Origin: an uncultured Bacteroidales bacterium
GTDB lineage: Bacteria > Bacteroidota > Bacteroidia > Bacteroidales > F082
NCBI GenBank assembly: GCA_947303085.1
Contig: CAMYXP010000001.1
Coordinates: 620,001 to 684,000, forward strand
Direction: 5' to 3'
DNA: 64,000 bases
Part shown: one piece after another, positions 61,101 through 64,000 of the stretch
How the letters are laid out: each line of letters begins with the position of its first letter
Numbering within the stretch: position 1 is the first letter of the stretch
Notes under the pieces: generated by a model
The model's input: only the letters and a program-made list of their open reading frames with translations
Database searches by the model: none
What the model was told of the DNA's origin: nothing
Translations under genes and position numbers: made by a program

Positions 61101-62120
61101 TTATGAAAAATCTCCTTCGTTAAGCTCAGTATACAATTTCTTCTTCTCCAAGAAATGCTTGAAAACGATATTTTTCTGATACACTTGTGATACGCGCTTG
61201 TGAGGAAGTACGTTTCTCTTTTTTATGAGTGCCGGAATATGTCGGTAGAAGCTCAGATGAGCTCTTGTAACCGCCCAGAAATCGCCTAAACAGCCGTCGA
61301 AAAGGAACTTGAGTCCTGCAACCCAATCGAGGAGAATTCTGTAAGAAATAGTTCCTATGACAGTGCCGTCGGGGAGGTTTTTCATCAGTAACGACAGGTT
61401 GTTGCGGAAGTTGAGATATGTCTTTCTCGCTGAACTCTTCGGCAATGTGCCGCCTCCGATATGGTAAATCTTCGATTGTGGACAGTACATCACCTTGTAA
61501 CCAACGTTTTTCACCCTCCAGCAGAAGTCAATCTCCTCCATGTGAGCGAAAAAGCTGTCGTCTAATCCTTCAAATTCATGATAAACGTCGGATCTGACAA
61601 ACATGCAGGCTCCTGTGGCCCAGAAAACCTCTTTTATGTCGTCATATTGTCCTTCGTCGGTCTCCAGGTGCTGAAAAACCCTGCCGCGGCAGAAAGGATA
61701 GCCGTATTTGTCGATGAAACCACCGCCCGCACCGGCATATTCAAACCTGCTTTTGTCGTTGTACGACAATATTTTTGGCTGACAAGCCGCTATGCTCGCG
61801 TCGTTGTCCATAAGCTCAATCACAGGCTCAATCCAATGTGGCGTGACCTCGATATCTGAGTTTAGCAAACAATAATACTCAGCTTCAACTTGACGCAACG
61901 CGAGGTTGTATCCTGTCGAGAAGCCGCCGTTATTGTCGTTGATAATCAATCGGATATCAGGGAAATGTTCTTTCATGAATGCCACGGAATCGTCGGTTGA
62001 GGCGTTGTCGGCGACGATAATCTCAGCTACATCGGCACTGTGCTCAATGACGATAGGAAGAAACTTCTCGAGGAATTTCTTACCGTTGTAATTCAATATG
62101 ACTACCGCGACTTTTTTCAT
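61101..62120 (-). CDS. GT2 family glycosyltransferase
   Basis: 339 residues of GT-A fold: VVILNYNGKKFLEKFLPIV, VADNASTDDSV, LLNSDIEVTPHWIEP with the DxD-like NSDIE, ACQPKILSYNDKSRFEYAGA, and GACMFVRSDVYHEFEGLDDSFFAHMEEIDFCWRVK (the ED motif). The type is that of rhamnosyl or similar transferases for O-antigen or surface glycan. Starts 5 nt after its -7 element (see promoter). Confidence 0.9.
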   Translation of the reverse strand: MKKVAVVILNYNGKKFLEKFLPIVIEHSADVAEIIVADNASTDDSVAFMKEHFPDIRLIINDNNGGFSTGYNLALRQVEAEYYCLLNSDIEVTPHWIEPVIELMDNDASIAACQPKILSYNDKSRFEYAGAGGGFIDKYGYPFCRGRVFQHLETDEGQYDDIKEVFWATGACMFVRSDVYHEFEGLDDSFFAHMEEIDFCWRVKNVGYKVMYCPQSKIYHIGGGTLPKSSARKTYLNFRNNLSLLMKNLPDGTVIGTISYRILLDWVAGLKFLFDGCLGDFWAVTRAHLSFYRHIPALIKKRNVLPHKRVSQVYQKNIVFKHFLEKKKLYTELNEGDFS

Positions 62121-62125
62121 GTTTG

Positions 62126-62133
62126 CAAAAATA
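62126..62133 (-). promoter_or_regulatory. TAnnTTTG -7 element for GT2
   Basis: Minus-strand TATTTTTG followed by C, only 5 nt before the ATG; the message is probably leaderless. Confidence 0.6.
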
Positions 62134-62165
62134 CAATTTTTTTTTATATGATGTTTTATAAATCA

Positions 62166-62220
62166 ACTTTCCACTTTAAACTTTAAAACAACTCTACACT
62201 CTACACTCTAAACTCTAAAC
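62166..62220 (+). repeat. 55-bp dispersed repeat, copy 2
   Basis: Opposite orientation and about 50 of 55 matches to 32290-32344; built of CTCTACACTCTAAACTCTAA-like periods. Confidence 0.8.
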
Positions 62221-62223
62221 TGT

Positions 62224-62263
62224 AAAAAGATAAGGAGCTCGATTTTCATCAAGCCCCGTTATC
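62224..62263 (-). terminator. Terminator after the GWxTD gene
   Basis: On the minus strand GATAACGGGGCTTGA pairs with TCGAGCTCCTTATC, with two G-U pairs and one bulge, loop TGAAAA, followed by TTTTT. 39 bp after the stop codon. Confidence 0.8.
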
Positions 62264-62302
62264 GAAACAAAGTATGTGTGGTATGTGGTATGTTTAAAAT
62301 TA

Positions 62303-63787
62303 CTATCGTGGGTTGTCGTAATAATCTTTGGCTTTGTCGCCGTATGAATCAGGTTTTGCGTAGTCGTCGACACCGTAATCGTAGTATGTGCCGTAGGTTC
62401 TCTGGTAGATTTCTGTTGTCCATCTGAAGTTGTTGATTTCGCCTACAGCGTCGGAATGGATGAGTTGGAAATCGTTGGTGGCAAGGTCTCTTGTCATGAA
62501 CACGAACTTCTTGTTACGCTGGTTGCCGAGAGTGTAGTAATGCCAGATTTCGTAAGGGAATGCGCCCGGTTCGTTGTAGCTTTGGACTATTCTGTCAGGA
62601 GCGCCGTATTTCAGGAACACTATGCCTCTGTCGGAGTCGTAGCCCTTGCTGTTGACAGTCTTGAATGACGCGTTAACTCTCTTCACCTGCGCGTAATAGT
62701 CTAACCAAGCCTGTGCCGGGTCGATTCTGTTGCGGCTTGCCCAGAAGGTGTAGAAATACTGCTGCATTGTGGTGATGTCGTCGGTTTTAACAAGCTCACT
62801 CGCATAATCTTTCTCAACCAAAGTTGAGATAGGAGCGAGGGTCTTGATATATTCGCGGATAGTGTCGAGATTGTTGATTTTCCCTGAGAAAACATCTTCA
62901 GGTTTGATTGTCGCCATCATGGTGTTGTCAACCTGATAGTAAGGATTGCTTCTCTGGAAGAAATAACGGTTGTAGCCGATAATCTCGTTGTTTCTGTCGC
63001 GGGCTTCAAGCACAAGGAAATAATTGCCTGATGGCAGGTTGCTGATGTCCATGCTGTTGATAATGACATCGGTATCCTTGGTGTTCATTCTCTTTGTGAA
63101 GAAGAAATTGTTGAGCTTTGTGCCGTTCTCAAAAGCACTGATATAGGTGTTGAGAAGATATTTCTCGTCAGCGCCAAGCTGTTTGCTCGAATTGTAAATC
63201 TCAACGTAGAATGTGAGTTTGTTGACATTCTCAGGGTAGAAAGGCATAATCATAGGTATGAGATTGTAGCCGTTCTTTGTTGTACTCGTTTCTTTGGCCG
63301 CTTTTGAGTAGCTTTCAAGACCGATAATGCTTGAGAAACAGAACTTGTCAGGGAAATCAATAACTAATTGATCCTCAACTTTGAAAGGTTTGTCTTTTGT
63401 GTTGTTTACATCTTCAAGAACCACCTCAAATGAATAATTGCCGTTTGGCAGACTATAGCGCTGCATATCCATGAAAAAGCCGTTGATGTTTGCGGTATCC
63501 GCAACCGAAGGGCTTGATAATGAATACTTTCCGAAATTCTTTACCGACTCACCTTGTTTAAACATGATAGTGACGTTGATGGTGGCGTTGTACTGACCGT
63601 CGGCGTTTTTCACATAAACGAGGCTGCTCTTGTCGAAAGTGATATATGTCTCAACGTAGGGTGTTGATTCGTTTCCTGTTACATTAAAAGTGGCGTATGA
63701 TATATATGAGTTCAATGTTTTTTTCTGCTGAGCGCTTGCTGTGGCTCCGAGCATTACCATTAAACCGATGAGTAAGAGTTTTTTCAT
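62303..63787 (-). CDS. GWxTD domain-containing exported protein
   Basis: 494 residues, starting at M of MKKLLLIGLMVMLGATASAQ (the track adds three residues). A signal peptide is followed by Ig-like beta domains (SYISYATFNVTGNESTPYVETYITFDK, NLPSGNYFLVLEARDRNN). The last 200 residues are the GWxTD block: MQQYFYTFWASRNRIDPAQAWLDYY, DRGIVFLKYGAPDRIV, PYEIWHYYTL, and KFVFMTRDLATNDFQLIHSD. This conserved Bacteroidetes domain has no settled function; exported proteins with it are often essential-looking single genes. Its promoter is at 63818-63825. Confidence 0.88.
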   Translation of the reverse strand: MKKLLLIGLMVMLGATASAQQKKTLNSYISYATFNVTGNESTPYVETYITFDKSSLVYVKNADGQYNATINVTIMFKQGESVKNFGKYSLSSPSVADTANINGFFMDMQRYSLPNGNYSFEVVLEDVNNTKDKPFKVEDQLVIDFPDKFCFSSIIGLESYSKAAKETSTTKNGYNLIPMIMPFYPENVNKLTFYVEIYNSSKQLGADEKYLLNTYISAFENGTKLNNFFFTKRMNTKDTDVIINSMDISNLPSGNYFLVLEARDRNNEIIGYNRYFFQRSNPYYQVDNTMMATIKPEDVFSGKINNLDTIREYIKTLAPISTLVEKDYASELVKTDDITTMQQYFYTFWASRNRIDPAQAWLDYYAQVKRVNASFKTVNSKGYDSDRGIVFLKYGAPDRIVQSYNEPGAFPYEIWHYYTLGNQRNKKFVFMTRDLATNDFQLIHSDAVGEINNFRWTTEIYQRTYGTYYDYGVDDYAKPDSYGDKAKDYYDNPR

Positions 63788-63817
63788 GATGCACAAATAA
63801 TTTACGTTTCGAGTGCA

Positions 63818-63825
63818 AAAATACT
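63818..63825 (-). promoter_or_regulatory. TAnnTTTG -7 element for the GWxTD gene
   Basis: Minus-strand TATTTTTG followed by C, 30 nt before the ATG. The remaining 175 bases to the window edge show no gene. Confidence 0.58.
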
Positions 63826-64000
63826 GTCGTGGGAAAATTTTGTCAAGGTTTTTGGCTCTGTTTTTTATCGAAAAATATCGACAAAATCCGTGTAATTATT
63901 TGACTGACAATAAATTACACTATGCTGATTTTAGTACTTGAATGTGCTTAAAAAACCGGGAATAAAATGATTCATTTCCAATTGTGTATTGAAAATATTC

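Noticed and set aside
1-64000. tRNA, rRNA, prophage or insertion sequence
   Set aside because: No cloverleaf, rRNA segment, transposase or phage gene was recognised in any gap or ORF.

Overview
The window looks like a 64 kb piece of a Bacteroidales chromosome. The evidence is: more than a dozen TAnnTTTG-type (-7) promoters; a PorX response regulator and two secreted proteins with type IX secretion C-terminal domains; Bacteroidetes-restricted families (DUF5618, DUF6175, TIGR02757, GWxTD); KdsA, implying a Gram-negative LPS core; and a split, densely packed gene order. I did not identify the species; an uncultured gut or rumen-type Bacteroidales lineage is my best guess. No rRNA, tRNA, CRISPR array, phage or insertion sequence was seen.

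Layout. 1-6.9 kb: end of a succinate dehydrogenase/fumarate reductase Fe-S subunit, a VWA-like lipoprotein, then a glycosyltransferase-purD-membrane protein-rnhB run. 6.9-11.1 kb: porX-tsaE-aroB-aroA, a tight run whose last gene carries three repeat-derived segments in frame. 11.1-14.7 kb: a dcp-lutA pair on the minus strand and a decayed surface-protein gene. 14.9-24.1 kb: DUF5618, then a glucan storage operon (debranching enzyme, GT4, GH57, GT3-GT35 fusion). 24.2-26.9 kb: an esterase facing a three-gene overlapping minus operon (MATE, unknown small protein, exonuclease). 27-32.3 kb: HEAT protein, TlpA-like protein and a NagZ-type GH3/serine hydrolase fusion. 32.4-35.7 kb: the unusual MurL-MurD2 pair and a convergent lipoprotein. 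35.8-47.9 kb: gcvP, a 1964-residue modular T9SS cargo, TIGR02757, and a BNR-like T9SS cargo. 48.1-53.6 kb: kdsA, aat, truA, GH97, pepE. 53.7-57.9 kb: five consecutive exported proteins including DUF6175 and LPP20-like members. 57.9-64 kb: PMCA-type calcium ATPase, aroQ, a GT2 and a GWxTD protein.

How the genes fit together. Three shikimate genes (aroB, aroA, aroQ) lie in two places. The debranching enzyme, GT4, GH57 and glycogen synthase/phosphorylase fusion would together make and mobilise glycogen. PorX would control the export machine that carries the two CTD-bearing proteins. MurD2 and MurL would supply D-Glu to peptidoglycan by the L-Glu ligation plus epimerisation route rather than via MurI.

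The most unusual signal is at repeat scale. Six loci carry arrays of a 9-bp unit, three between genes or in a leader and the rest inside genes, where the unit equals three codons and is read through in frame (aroA, TIGR02757, both ends of the GH97 gene). In addition, a 19-bp palindromic element occurs twice in aroA exactly 600 bp apart in the same frame, and a dispersed GTCATnnCGAGCGAAG-type element sits inside the GH97 coding sequence as well as in three intergenic copies. These repeats seem able to enter essential genes without breaking them.
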